Shown piece by piece: positions 7,478 through 14,981 of a stretch of DNA of 23,830 nt (its first letter is position 1; each line of letters starts with the position of its first letter). Below the pieces are notes generated by a model that did not search any database, was not told the DNA's origin, and saw only the letters and a program-made list of their open reading frames with translations. Source of the DNA: Streptomyces sp. NRRL WC-3618 (GTDB lineage: Bacteria; Actinomycetota; Actinomycetes; Streptomycetales; Streptomycetaceae). Position numbers and translations under genes: made by a program. Location: assembly GCF_001280005.1 (NCBI RefSeq), contig NZ_LGDW01000035.1, positions 1 to 23,830 on the forward strand. Direction: 5' to 3'.

Positions 7478-8967
7478 TGCTTGCCTCCCGCCGTCGTTCG
7501 GCTGTCTTCTCTCACACGTGGTCTCGTACGGCGCCACCAGGCGCGCAGTGACTCCCGGGGCGGGGCCGACGTGTCACGGGTGGTGGACCAGCGGGCCAGC
7601 GGGCCTGGCAGGGCGCCGATCCGGCCGTTGCGGGCCACCAGCCGTGCTCCCAGGGCGGCGACCCTTTGTGCCGCCGCCAGCCGCCCGGGAGAGGACAGGA
7701 CGGCGCCCGCAGCTTTCATGGCGAGCGCCTCGGTGGTGGGCAGCAGCCGCGCACGGCGTTTGGCCTCCACTGCCTCTGCCCGTAGGTGGACCAGCACCTC
7801 CGGGATGTCGATCTTCTCGGGGCAGGCGTCGTAGCAGGCGCCGCAGAGCGTCGAGGCGAAGGGCAGCGAGGCCGCGTTCTCGACGCCGACCAGCTGCGGG
7901 GTGAACACGGCACCGATCGGGCCGGGATAGACGGAGCCGTAGGCGTGGCCGCCGGTGCGCTCGTAGACCGGGCAGACGTTCAGGCAGGCGGAGCAGCGGA
8001 TACAGGACGGCGCCTGGCGCCCGACCTCGTCGGCGAGGGCCGCGGTGCGGCCGTTGGCGAGGAGGATCAGATGGAAGGTCTGAGGGCCGTCGCCCTCTGT
8101 GACGCCCGTCCACAGCGAGGTGTACGGATTCATCCGCTCTCCCGTGGACGAGCGGGGCAGGAGCTGGAGGAAGACATCGAGGTCGGCGAAGGACGGAAGC
8201 ACCTTCTCGATGCCCATGACGGTGATCAGCGTGTCCGGCAGGGTCAGGCACATCCGCCCGTTGCCCTCCGACTCCACGACCACGACCGTTCCGGTGTCGG
8301 CCGCCGCGAAGTTGGCGCCGGAGACGGCGACCTTGGCGCGCAGGAACTTCTCCCGCAGGTGTAGCCGGGCCGCCTCGGCGAGGTCACGGGGGTCGTCGGT
8401 GAGTTCGTCGGGAGCCGGCCTGCCCCACTTCCTCATCTCCCGCCGGAAGATCTCCCGCATCTCGGAGCGGCCCCGGTGGATGGCGGGCACGAGGACGTGC
8501 GACGGGCGGTCGCCGCCCAGCTGCACGACGAGTTCCGCGAGATCGGTCTCATACGCGCGGATACCCGCGTCCGCCAGCGCCTCATTGAGACCGATCTCCT
8601 GGGTCACCATCGACTTGACCTTGACGACCTCGTCCTCGCCGGTCTGCTTCACGAGGGCGGTCACGATGCGGTTGGCCTCGGAAGCGTCCGCCGCCCAGTG
8701 GACCACTCCGCCCGCGGCGGTCACCGCCTCCTCCAGGCGCAGGAGATGGTGGTCGAGGTGGCGCAGAGTGTGGCGTTTGACCGCGGCGGCCCTCTCCCGC
8801 AGTTCCTCCCAGTCCTCCAGTTCGGAGGTGACCGCCAGCCGCTTGTCCCGGATGGTGCCCGTCGCCCGGCGCAGGTTCGCCCGCAGCCGGGTGTCGGCGA
8901 GCGCGGTGCGCGCCGCCTCGGGGAAGGCCGGGGTGCCCAGCCATACGACGTTGTCGGCGCCGCTCAC
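7474..8967 (-). CDS. lutB: Iron-sulfur L-lactate utilisation protein LutB
   Basis: The product has 497 residues from GTG 8967, which overlaps the lutA stop as GTGA. The frame stays open upstream to 9462, but that part lies in lutA and is not coding in this frame. Residues about 60-310 are a LUD domain (SGANFAAADTGT, 216-227, is a hallmark). A ferredoxin-like region follows with CIRCSACLNVCP (Cys322, 325, 328, 332) and CGACYDACP (Cys375, 378, 382), ligands for 4Fe-4S clusters. The protein moves electrons during L-lactate oxidation to pyruvate. Both overlaps suggest coupled translation and equal amounts of LutA, B and C. Length and motif order match the family. Confidence 0.95.
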   Translation of the reverse strand: MSGADNVVWLGTPAFPEAARTALADTRLRANLRRATGTIRDKRLAVTSELEDWEELRERAAAVKRHTLRHLDHHLLRLEEAVTAAGGVVHWAADASEANRIVTALVKQTGEDEVVKVKSMVTQEIGLNEALADAGIRAYETDLAELVVQLGGDRPSHVLVPAIHRGRSEMREIFRREMRKWGRPAPDELTDDPRDLAEAARLHLREKFLRAKVAVSGANFAAADTGTVVVVESEGNGRMCLTLPDTLITVMGIEKVLPSFADLDVFLQLLPRSSTGERMNPYTSLWTGVTEGDGPQTFHLILLANGRTAALADEVGRQAPSCIRCSACLNVCPVYERTGGHAYGSVYPGPIGAVFTPQLVGVENAASLPFASTLCGACYDACPEKIDIPEVLVHLRAEAVEAKRRARLLPTTEALAMKAAGAVLSSPGRLAAAQRVAALGARLVARNGRIGALPGPLARWSTTRDTSAPPRESLRAWWRRTRPRVREDSRTTAGGKQ

Positions 8968-9704
8968 CGTACGTCCCCTTCCGTGCGGGCCAGGATCTCG
9001 GCAAGGTGCATCGTGCCGACCCCGGTGCGGAGGCGGGACAGGCCGCTGCCGATGTGGGTGAGGCAGGAGTTGTCGCCCGCGCACAGGAACTCGGCACCGG
9101 TGTCCTGCACATGGCGCATCTTGTCGGCGAGCATGGCGTTGGACACCTCGGGGTTCTTCAGCGCGAAGGTGCCGCCGAAGCCGCAGCAGGACTCCGCGTC
9201 GGGCAGTTCGACGAGGTCGATGCCCTTCACGGCGCGCAGCAGCTCGAGCGGCCGGTCGCCCACCCGGAGCATGCGCAGCGAGTGGCAGGTCGGGTGGTAG
9301 GTGACGCGGTGCGGGAAATAGGCGCCGACGTCGGTGACGCCGAGGACGTCGACGAGGAGTTCCGACAGCTCGTACACCGTGGGGACGACCTGCTCGACCG
9401 CCCTCGGTGAGGGCGGTGTCCCCGTACTGGGCGGCCACCACGCGGTGATGGTCGCGCACCATGCCCGCGCAGGACCCGGAGGGGCGACGACAGCGTCGTA
9501 GCCCGCGAAGACCTCGGCGAAGCGGCGCACCAGGGGCAGGGTCTCGGGGCGGTAGCCGGTGTTGAAGTGCATCTGGCCGCAGCAGGTCTGGCCCTGCGGG
9601 AACTCCACGGTGTGGCCGAGGCGTTCCAGCAGTGTGGTCACGGCCTGGCCGGTGCGCGGGAACATCGTGTCGTTGAAACAGGTGATGAAGAGGGCTGTGC
9701 GCAT
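8964..9704 (-). CDS. lutA: LutA-type CCG-domain lactate utilisation protein, with an out-of-frame internal segment
   Basis: The product has 246 residues from ATG 9704, with AGGAAAG upstream. Two cysteine-rich CCG domains are expected. Seen are TCF (Cys9), CCGQ (41-44), HPTCH (Cys140), CCGFGG (173-178) and the NSC motif (Cys214). Residues about 76-101 read PGPARAWCATITAWWPPSTG and so on, unlike the family. The next frame over the same DNA gives the expected SGSCAGMVRDHHRVVAAQYG. So there is a one-base loss near 9477-9482 and a one-base gain near 9402-9406 that cancel. The product stays full length but loses the SGSCAGM motif of the first CCG domain. Either this is sequencing error at short C and G runs, or LutA is damaged. 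LutA is normally the partner that binds the second iron-sulfur cluster and acts on lactate. Confidence 0.88.
   Translation of the reverse strand: MRTALFITCFNDTMFPRTGQAVTTLLERLGHTVEFPQGQTCCGQMHFNTGYRPETLPLVRRFAEVFAGYDAVVAPPGPARAWCATITAWWPPSTGTPPSPRAVEQVVPTVYELSELLVDVLGVTDVGAYFPHRVTYHPTCHSLRMLRVGDRPLELLRAVKGIDLVELPDAESCCGFGGTFALKNPEVSNAMLADKMRHVQDTGAEFLCAGDNSCLTHIGSGLSRLRTGVGTMHLAEILARTEGDVR
9402..9482 (-). other. Compensated double frameshift within lutA
   Basis: Adding one base in the GCCCCT/CCGGG stretch near 9480 and removing one G from GAGGGCGG near 9404 restores a standard LutA sequence. As written, about 26 codons are read in the wrong frame with no stop. Confidence 0.8.
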
Positions 9705-9828
9705 GGGCTTTCCTGGGGCGCGACGGGGTATGCGGGGACGGCTGGGCATGGGTGCGTCACGCCTGTGCGAGGCGCAGCCGGACCGGGCGGTACCCCGAGG
9801 CGCGTGAGCCGGCGGGGATCCGATCTGC

Positions 9829-10140
9829 TCACAGCTCCCACACCACCGGCAGCGAGGCGGCGGTGCCCTGCGCGGAGTAGTCGTGGACCACATCGAGCAG
9901 TTCGGCCATCCGTGCCTGCCAGGCGATGTTGACGGGTAGTTTCTCGAGTGCGGCGATCATCGCCGGGTAGTCCGCGACCTTCAGCAGGTGGAAGAGGTCG
10001 GTGCCACTTCGCCAGATCGTCCACTCGCTGACCCCCGCGGCACGGATGGCGGCAGTCAGTTCCTCCGGCACCTCGCGGTGCGCTGTCTCGTACTCCTCGA
10101 TGCGGTCGGCGCGGACCTGGGTGTGCAGGGCGACCTTCAT
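9829..10140 (-). CDS. L-rhamnose mutarotase family protein, probably L-fucose mutarotase
   Basis: The product has 103 residues from ATG 10140, with AAGGAG 6 bases upstream; this is the usual size for the RhaM (DUF718) family. The conserved pattern is present: Tyr17 and His21 in EEYETAH, IWRSG (42-46), FHLLKVADY (50-58), and Trp74 in the IAWQARM segment. RhaM interconverts the alpha and beta anomers of L-rhamnose. L-fucose is also a 6-deoxy-L-sugar, and in this operon the likely job is to supply the anomer used by the dehydrogenase. It starts 49 bp after the aldo/keto reductase stop and lies 124 bp before lutA. The fucose assignment comes from context; the sequence itself resembles RhaM more than FucU. 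Confidence 0.85.
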   Translation of the reverse strand: MKVALHTQVRADRIEEYETAHREVPEELTAAIRAAGVSEWTIWRSGTDLFHLLKVADYPAMIAALEKLPVNIAWQARMAELLDVVHDYSAQGTAASLPVVWEL

Positions 10141-10189
10141 GGCGGCTCCTTCGACGGCACAGCGTCCCGGATCGGGCCGGGTCGCCCGA

Positions 10190-11185
10190 TCAACTCGACG
10201 GGGGGACGGGGGTATTCGGGTTCAGCAGGCCCGCGGCGCGCAGCTCGTCCCACAGGGCGCGGGGGAGGGGACGGCGCAGCTGCTCCACCGTGTCGTGCAC
10301 CTCCTGCGGCGAGCGTGCGCCGGTCAGGACGCTCGCGACCGCGGGATGGCCGAACGGGAAGCGCAGCGCGGCGGCCCGCAGCGGCACGCCGTGGCGTTCG
10401 GCAACCGCCAGCAGCCGCAGCGCCCGGTCGAGCACCGGCTGGGGAGCAGGAGCGTAGTCGTACGTGGCCCCGGGCCGGGGAGCGGTGAGCAGCCCGGAGT
10501 TGAACACTCCGCCGACGATGACGCTACGGCCGCGGGCGGCCGCCTCCGGAAGCAGTTCGGTGAGCCCGTTCTGTTCCAGGAGGGTGTAACGGCCGGCCAG
10601 CAGCACCACGTCGATGTCGGTCTCGCGCCCGAACCGAGCGGGCAGCGCGGACTGGTTCATCCCGATGCCGATCGCCCCGATCACGCCCTCGGCACGCAGC
10701 CGCTCCAGTGCCGGGTACACCTCGCGCAACGCCTGCTCGGCGTGCGCGTCCGGATCATGCAGCAGGGCCACGTCGACGCGGTCGACGCCGAGGCGTTCCA
10801 GGCTCGCCTCCAAGGAGCGCAGCACCCCGTCGGCACTGAAGTCCCAGATCCGGCGGTGGGTGGCCGGGACGGCGAAACCATGGGCGAGGTCGTCACCGTT
10901 GTCGTCGCCCTCCGGATCCGGCACGAGAAGCCGGCCCACCTTGGTGGACAGGGTGTAGGTGTCACGGGGGCGGTCGCGCAGCGCGGCGCCGAGCCGCCTC
11001 TCCGACAGGCCGAGACCGTAGTGGGGCGCTGTGTCGAACGTGCGGATCCCGGCGTCCCAGGCAGCGTCCACCGTGGCACGGGCGGTCTCGTCGGCGACCG
11101 GTTGACAGAGGTTGCCGAGGGCGGCACAGCCCAGCGCCAGCTCCGAGACCGCTACGGAGCTGCCCCCGAGCCCGGTGGTTCTCAC
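10190..11185 (-). CDS. Aldo/keto reductase, probable L-fucose (D-threo-aldose) 1-dehydrogenase
   Basis: The product has 331 residues from GTG 11185, which overlaps the SDR stop as GTGA. A longer open frame to 11950 is a shadow of the SDR gene. The aldo/keto reductase tetrad is complete: Asp51 and Tyr56 in the FDTAPHYGLGLSER segment, Lys82 in STKVGRL, and His143 in VALLHDPD. The APHYG..LSE start and STKVGRLL are typical of the subgroup that includes D-threo-aldose 1-dehydrogenase and L-fucose dehydrogenase. These oxidise the sugar C1 with NAD(P)+ to the 1,5-lactone in the cytoplasm. This would be the first oxidation of the pathway. Substrate assignment rests on family and operon context. Confidence 0.88.
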   Translation of the reverse strand: MRTTGLGGSSVAVSELALGCAALGNLCQPVADETARATVDAAWDAGIRTFDTAPHYGLGLSERRLGAALRDRPRDTYTLSTKVGRLLVPDPEGDDNGDDLAHGFAVPATHRRIWDFSADGVLRSLEASLERLGVDRVDVALLHDPDAHAEQALREVYPALERLRAEGVIGAIGIGMNQSALPARFGRETDIDVVLLAGRYTLLEQNGLTELLPEAAARGRSVIVGGVFNSGLLTAPRPGATYDYAPAPQPVLDRALRLLAVAERHGVPLRAAALRFPFGHPAVASVLTGARSPQEVHDTVEQLRRPLPRALWDELRAAGLLNPNTPVPPSS

Positions 11186-11940
11186 GACCGGTCCACCGGG
11201 CGCAGCCGCAGCCCCTGCATGCCGCCGTCCACAGCGAGCGCGGTACCGGTGACGGAGGCGGCGGCCGGACTCGCCAGATAGACGATGGCCGCGGCGACCT
11301 CGTCGGCGGTGACCAGGCGCCCCATGGGCTGCCGGGCGTTGAGGGCGGCGCGCTCGGCCTCGGGGTCGTCCGCGGCGTCGAGGAGCCGGGAGACCCACGG
11401 CGTGTCGGCGGTGCCGGGGTTGACACAGTTGACCCGGATGCCCTCGCGGACGTGGTCGGCGGCCATGGCGAGCGTCAGGGAGAGCACGGCGCCCTTGCTG
11501 GCGCAGTACAAGGCGCGCTGCGGCAGGCCCGCGGTGGCACCGATCGAGCAGGTGTTGACGACCGCCGCGTGGGACGAGCGCCTCAGGTGGGGCAGGGCGG
11601 CCCGGGTGGTGCGCACCATGCCGAGGACGTTCACGTCCAGGACCCGGTGCCAGTCTTGGTCCGGGTTGTCCTCGATGGTGCCGATGGCGCCGATGCCCGC
11701 GTTGTTCACGAGGATGTCCAGGCCGCCGAGCCGCCCGGCGGCCTGTTCCACGGCGGCGCGCACCGAGGCGTCGTCCGTGACGTCGGCCCTGATGCCGAGC
11801 AGCGGTGCGGGGACCGGGTCCGGAACGAGGTCGAGCACGGCCACCGCCGCGCCCCGCCCCGTCAGTGCGCGGGCCGTGGCGAGCCCGATGCCGGAGGCGC
11901 CGCCGGTGACGACGGCTCGGAGTCCCGAGAGATCGGTCAT
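11182..11940 (-). CDS. Short-chain dehydrogenase, probable 2-keto-3-deoxy-L-fuconate dehydrogenase
   Basis: The product has 252 residues from ATG 11940, overlapping the dehydratase stop as ATGA. Classical SDR elements are all present: the nucleotide-binding TGGASGIG (12-19), NNAG (79-82), catalytic Ser132, Tyr145 and Lys149 (YCASK), and NPGTADTPW (174-182). In the non-phosphorylative L-fucose route an SDR oxidises the C4 hydroxyl of 2-keto-3-deoxy-L-fuconate with NAD+, giving the 2,4-diketo acid that the FAH-family hydrolase cleaves. Its position between the dehydratase and the fucose dehydrogenase supports that role. An Asp after the second beta strand (LDLVPD, Asp37) suggests preference for NAD+ over NADP+. 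Confidence 0.9.
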   Translation of the reverse strand: MTDLSGLRAVVTGGASGIGLATARALTGRGAAVAVLDLVPDPVPAPLLGIRADVTDDASVRAAVEQAAGRLGGLDILVNNAGIGAIGTIEDNPDQDWHRVLDVNVLGMVRTTRAALPHLRRSSHAAVVNTCSIGATAGLPQRALYCASKGAVLSLTLAMAADHVREGIRVNCVNPGTADTPWVSRLLDAADDPEAERAALNARQPMGRLVTADEVAAAIVYLASPAAASVTGTALAVDGGMQGLRLRPVDRS

Positions 11941-13274
11941 GCCGTCCCACCCTGTGCAGCGCGGTCGGCGACCCAGAACGTGCCGTCCGGGTAGCGGTAC
12001 TCGGCGATGGACCCTTCCTTCATGGTGGCGGAGAAACCGGGCGCGAGCGGCGCGGTGTAGTGGCCGTCGCGCATCACCACCGGCGCGGTGAAGTGCTGAT
12101 GGAGGTGATCGACGAACTCGATGACGCGGTTCTCGGTCGTGCCGGACAGGGCGAGGAAGTCGAACATCGACAGGTGCTGCACCAGCTCGCACAGACCCAC
12201 TCCGCCGGCGTGCGGGCACACGGGCACCCCGAACCTGGCGGCGAGCAGCAGGATCGCGAGGTTCTCGTTGACGCCGCCGACGCGGGCCGCGTCGATCTGC
12301 AGGATGTCGATGGCGCCGGCCTGGAGGAGCTGCTTGAAGACGATGCGGTTCTGCACATGCTCGCCCGTGGCGACCTTCACGGGCGCGACCGCCGCGCGGA
12401 CGGTGGCATGTCCGAGCACGTCGTCGGGGCTGGTCGGTTCCTCGATCCAGTAGGGGGCGAACTCGGCGAGTGCCTTGGTCCACTCGATCGCCTCGTCCAC
12501 GTTCCACCGCTGGTTGGCGTCGACGGCGATGCGGATCCCTTCGCCGACGACGGCACGGGCGGTGCGCAGCCGTCGGATGTCGTCGTCCAGGTCGGCCCCC
12601 ACCTTGAGCTTGATCTGGGTGAAGCCGTCGGCGACGGCCTGCTTGGCCAGCCGGGTGAGCTTGTCGTCGGAGTAACCGAGCCAGCCCGGGGACGTGGTGT
12701 AGCCCGGGTAGCCGCGCTCCAGCAGGATGGCCTCACGCTCCGCCAGGCCGGTGCGGCCCTCACGCAGCAGCTTCAGGGCGTCCTCAGGGGTGAGGGCATC
12801 GGCGATGTACCGGAAGTCGACCTGGGAGACCAGCCACTCGGGTTCGGCGTGGGCGAGCAGCTGCCACAGCGGCTTGCCCTCCCGCTTGGCGGCGAGGTCC
12901 CACACGGCGTTGACCACGGCGCCGATCGCCATGTGCATCACGCCCTTCTCGGGGCCGAGCCAGCGCAGCTGACTGTCGCCGATCAGGTCGCGGCTGAGGG
13001 AGCCCGGGTCGGTGCACAGCTCGTGTACGGACCGGCCGATGATGTGGGGGCGCAGTGCCCCGATCGCGGCGACCTGGACGTCGTTGCCGCGTCCGATGGT
13101 GAAGGTGAAGCCGTGGCCTTCGTGTCCGTCGCCGGCGTCGGTACGCAGCACGACATAGGCGGCGGAGTAGTCGGGATCCGGGTTCATCGCGTCCGAGCCG
13201 TCCAGTTCCCGTGAGGTGGGGAAGCGGACGTCGTAGGTGTCGACGCCGGTGATCCGGGCGGAGGTTGCGGTCAC
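11937..13274 (-). CDS. L-fuconate dehydratase (enolase superfamily)
   Basis: The product has 445 residues from GTG 13274 ([20 protein letters not shown]), with AAAGG upstream. An alternative GTG at 13292 overlaps the FAH stop as GTGA and adds six residues, but has no clear binding site. Enolase-superfamily residues are complete: KLK (Lys222, Lys224), metal ligands Asp252 (VDANQRW), Glu278 ([10 protein letters not shown]) and Glu305 (TGEH), and His355 (CPHAGGVGL). Each lies exactly four residues after the equivalent in the Xanthomonas campestris L-fuconate dehydratase as I recall its numbering (218/220, 248, 274, 301, 351). The [20 protein letters not shown] start is also typical of that family. 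It dehydrates L-fuconate to 2-keto-3-deoxy-L-fuconate. This is the firmest substrate assignment in the operon. Confidence 0.95.
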   Translation of the reverse strand: MTATSARITGVDTYDVRFPTSRELDGSDAMNPDPDYSAAYVVLRTDAGDGHEGHGFTFTIGRGNDVQVAAIGALRPHIIGRSVHELCTDPGSLSRDLIGDSQLRWLGPEKGVMHMAIGAVVNAVWDLAAKREGKPLWQLLAHAEPEWLVSQVDFRYIADALTPEDALKLLREGRTGLAEREAILLERGYPGYTTSPGWLGYSDDKLTRLAKQAVADGFTQIKLKVGADLDDDIRRLRTARAVVGEGIRIAVDANQRWNVDEAIEWTKALAEFAPYWIEEPTSPDDVLGHATVRAAVAPVKVATGEHVQNRIVFKQLLQAGAIDILQIDAARVGGVNENLAILLLAARFGVPVCPHAGGVGLCELVQHLSMFDFLALSGTTENRVIEFVDHLHQHFTAPVVMRDGHYTAPLAPGFSATMKEGSIAEYRYPDGTFWVADRAAQGGTA

Positions 13275-13288
13275 GGTGATGCTGCCTT

Positions 13289-14140
13289 TCACGCTTGGCC
13301 GAAGGTCTGGCGCTGGCTGCCGAGACCGTCGACGCAGAGCTCGACGGTGTCGCCGGGGCGCAGGAAGGGAGTGCCGGGAAGACCCAGGGCCACGCCTGCG
13401 GGCGTTCCCGTGTTGATCACGTCGCCCGGTTCCAGGACCATGTACTGGCTCAGGTAGGACACGATGTGGTCGACCGTGAAGATCATGTCGCTGGTATGGC
13501 CGTCCTGACGCTTCACACCGTTGACGCTCAGGTGCAGACCGAGGTCCTGCGGGTCGCCGACCTCGTCGGCGGTGACCAGCCACGGGCCGAGCGGGTTGAA
13601 GGTCTCGCAGGACTTGCCCAGGTCCCACTGCGACGAGTACTCCAGCTGGAACTCGCGCTCCGACACGTCGTGGCTGATCGCGTAGCCCGCGATCACCGCA
13701 CGCGCGGCCTCAGGTCCGTCGAGGTAGCGGGCCCGGCGGCCGATGACGACCGCAAGCTCGACCTCCCAGTCGGTCTTGGCCGAGCCCCGGGGGATCAGTA
13801 CCTGGTCGTACGGGCCGACGACCGTGCCTGGGTCCTTCATGAACACCACGGGGCGGGCGGGAATCGCCGCGCCGGTCTCGGCGGCGTGGTCACGGTAGTT
13901 CAGTCCGACGCAGACGATCTTGCCGGGACGCGCGACGGGCGCGCCGATGCGCAGACCGTCCGGGTCCAGCTCGGGCAGCTCTCCCGCAGTGAGGGCCGCG
14001 CGGGCCCGGCCGACTCCGCCGGAAGCCAGGAAAGCGCCGTCGATGTCATTAGTCATCGAGGACAGGTCCAGCAGCCGGCCGTCGTCGGTGCGGACGGCGG
14101 GCCGCTCCTGTCCCCGGGCGCCGACTCGTAGCAGTTTCAC
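13289..14140 (-). CDS. Fumarylacetoacetate hydrolase family protein, probable 2,4-diketo-3-deoxy-L-fuconate hydrolase
   Basis: The product has 283 residues from GTG 14140, with AAGGGAG 8 bases upstream; this is the first gene of the operon. FAH-fold landmarks are CVGLNYRDH (77-85), the metal ligands Glu126 and Glu128 ([11 protein letters not shown]) and Asp158 (SHDVSERE), then [12 protein letters not shown] (176-187) and the NTGTPAGV block (243-250). Family members cleave a carbon-carbon bond of a beta-diketo acid. Next to fuconate dehydratase and an SDR, the expected substrate is 2,4-diketo-3-deoxy-L-fuconate, giving pyruvate and L-lactate. L-lactate is then the substrate of the LutABC proteins encoded by the same operon. 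Exact specificity within this large family cannot be proved from sequence. Confidence 0.92.
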   Translation of the reverse strand: MKLLRVGARGQERPAVRTDDGRLLDLSSMTNDIDGAFLASGGVGRARAALTAGELPELDPDGLRIGAPVARPGKIVCVGLNYRDHAAETGAAIPARPVVFMKDPGTVVGPYDQVLIPRGSAKTDWEVELAVVIGRRARYLDGPEAARAVIAGYAISHDVSEREFQLEYSSQWDLGKSCETFNPLGPWLVTADEVGDPQDLGLHLSVNGVKRQDGHTSDMIFTVDHIVSYLSQYMVLEPGDVINTGTPAGVALGLPGTPFLRPGDTVELCVDGLGSQRQTFGQA

Positions 14141-14246
14141 TGGGGAAGCTCCCTTGTCATGCGGGATTCGTCTGAGGTGGTCGGCCGTGGGGCCGGGCCG
14201 CCGGTGTCCGAGCCGGACGGAGTCCTGGGCTTACAGCCACAGGCAC

Positions 14247-14261
14247 AGTCATCGGATGTAT
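14247..14261. promoter_or_regulatory. Operator-like palindrome, site B (catabolic operon, downstream of promoter)
   Basis: AGTCATCGGATGTAT matches 13 of 15 positions of ATACATC-S-GATGTAT, with a complete right half. It lies at about +6 to +20 relative to the predicted start of the catabolic promoter, where a bound repressor would block initiation. Confidence 0.6.
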
Positions 14262-14273
14262 GGCGGCACGGTG

Positions 14274-14303
14274 ACCTTAAGGTGCAGAAGTCTCAACTGA
14301 CAA
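14274..14303 (-). promoter_or_regulatory. Predicted promoter of the fucose catabolic operon
   Basis: On the minus strand TTGTCA (14298-14303) and TAAGGT (14274-14279) are separated by 18 bases, an acceptable primary-sigma promoter for Streptomyces. Transcription would start near 14267, leaving a leader of about 125 bases before the GTG at 14140. Sites B and C bracket the promoter. Confidence 0.5.
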
Positions 14304-14306
14304 CGG

Positions 14307-14321
14307 ATTCCTCGGATGTAT
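14307..14321. promoter_or_regulatory. Operator-like palindrome, site C (catabolic operon, upstream of promoter)
   Basis: ATTCCTCGGATGTAT matches 13 of 15 positions of the shared motif, with a complete right half. Its centre is 60 bp from that of site B, and it begins 4 bases upstream of the predicted -35 hexamer. Confidence 0.55.
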
Positions 14322-14701
14322 TTGCTCGCCCTTGCTTGCCAGGCGTCCAGTAGCGCGCCTCTCGCGCAGATAACGGAACGGCTGCGAGGCCGACAAGGGG
14401 CCCCATCCGATGAATCGGGACCGGAAACAATGGGTCATCGCTCCTGGTGGATCCGTAGGAGCAGCCACGGCACCGGCCGCCCGAACGGACGCACCCGCCA
14501 TCGAGGCAACCGTCCCGGCCTATTCCCGCCCGTCCTGGCTGACGCCGTTGCCGAATCGTGAACTCCTGCAAGGGATCGCCTGTCCCTCACGAATGATGGG
14601 AGCCGCAGGTCGGACGAGGTGACGACCGACGGATTCCACGGCCGGTGCGGCGGCTTGCGGCTCCGGGCGACGACGCCGCGCAAATCCTCGGCAGCGGACT
14701 C
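14322..14701. other. Central part of the divergent control region, nothing else recognised
   Basis: No supported gene is present. Several short open frames cross it on both strands, but none has a ribosome binding site with recognisable protein sequence. It separates the catabolic and transporter promoters. Confidence 0.5.
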
Positions 14702-14731
14702 TTGCCAACTTCGGCAACGTCGTCGTAACGT
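14702..14731 (+). promoter_or_regulatory. Predicted promoter of the sugar ABC transporter operon
   Basis: TTGCCA (14702-14707) and TAACGT (14726-14731) are 18 bases apart. Transcription would start near 14738, giving an untranslated leader of about 240 bases. Site D begins about 7 bases downstream of this start, the same geometry as site B at the divergent promoter. Confidence 0.5.
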
Positions 14732-14744
14732 CTCGGCGTCCGAG

Positions 14745-14759
14745 ATACATCGGAGGAAT
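14745..14759. promoter_or_regulatory. Operator-like palindrome, site D (transporter operon)
   Basis: ATACATCGGAGGAAT has a complete left half and matches 13 of 15 positions of the shared palindrome. It lies at about +7 to +21 of the predicted transporter promoter, consistent with repression. Confidence 0.55.
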
Positions 14760-14981
14760 AGTCGTCATTCGGTGCGCAGCTCGGTTCGCACCGTGAGGCC
14801 GTCCCGCTTCCATGCCCTCGGGCACCGTCCGCTCCCTCTTCGGGTACGGTCCGCGGCATCTCACGCCCGGACCGACACCTGCCCGGCCAGCGCCCCCGCC
14901 GCCTCTCGACAGGCGGGTACGCCACCCCTCCCAACCGTCGCCCTGCGGCCCTGTGCCCCTGGCTAAAGAGAGAACACGGCC

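Noticed and set aside
9739..9780. Nested small hairpins in the gap before lutA
   Set aside because: The stems are only 5-6 bp with a 15-base bulge, which is expected by chance in such GC-rich DNA. Not listed as an attenuator.
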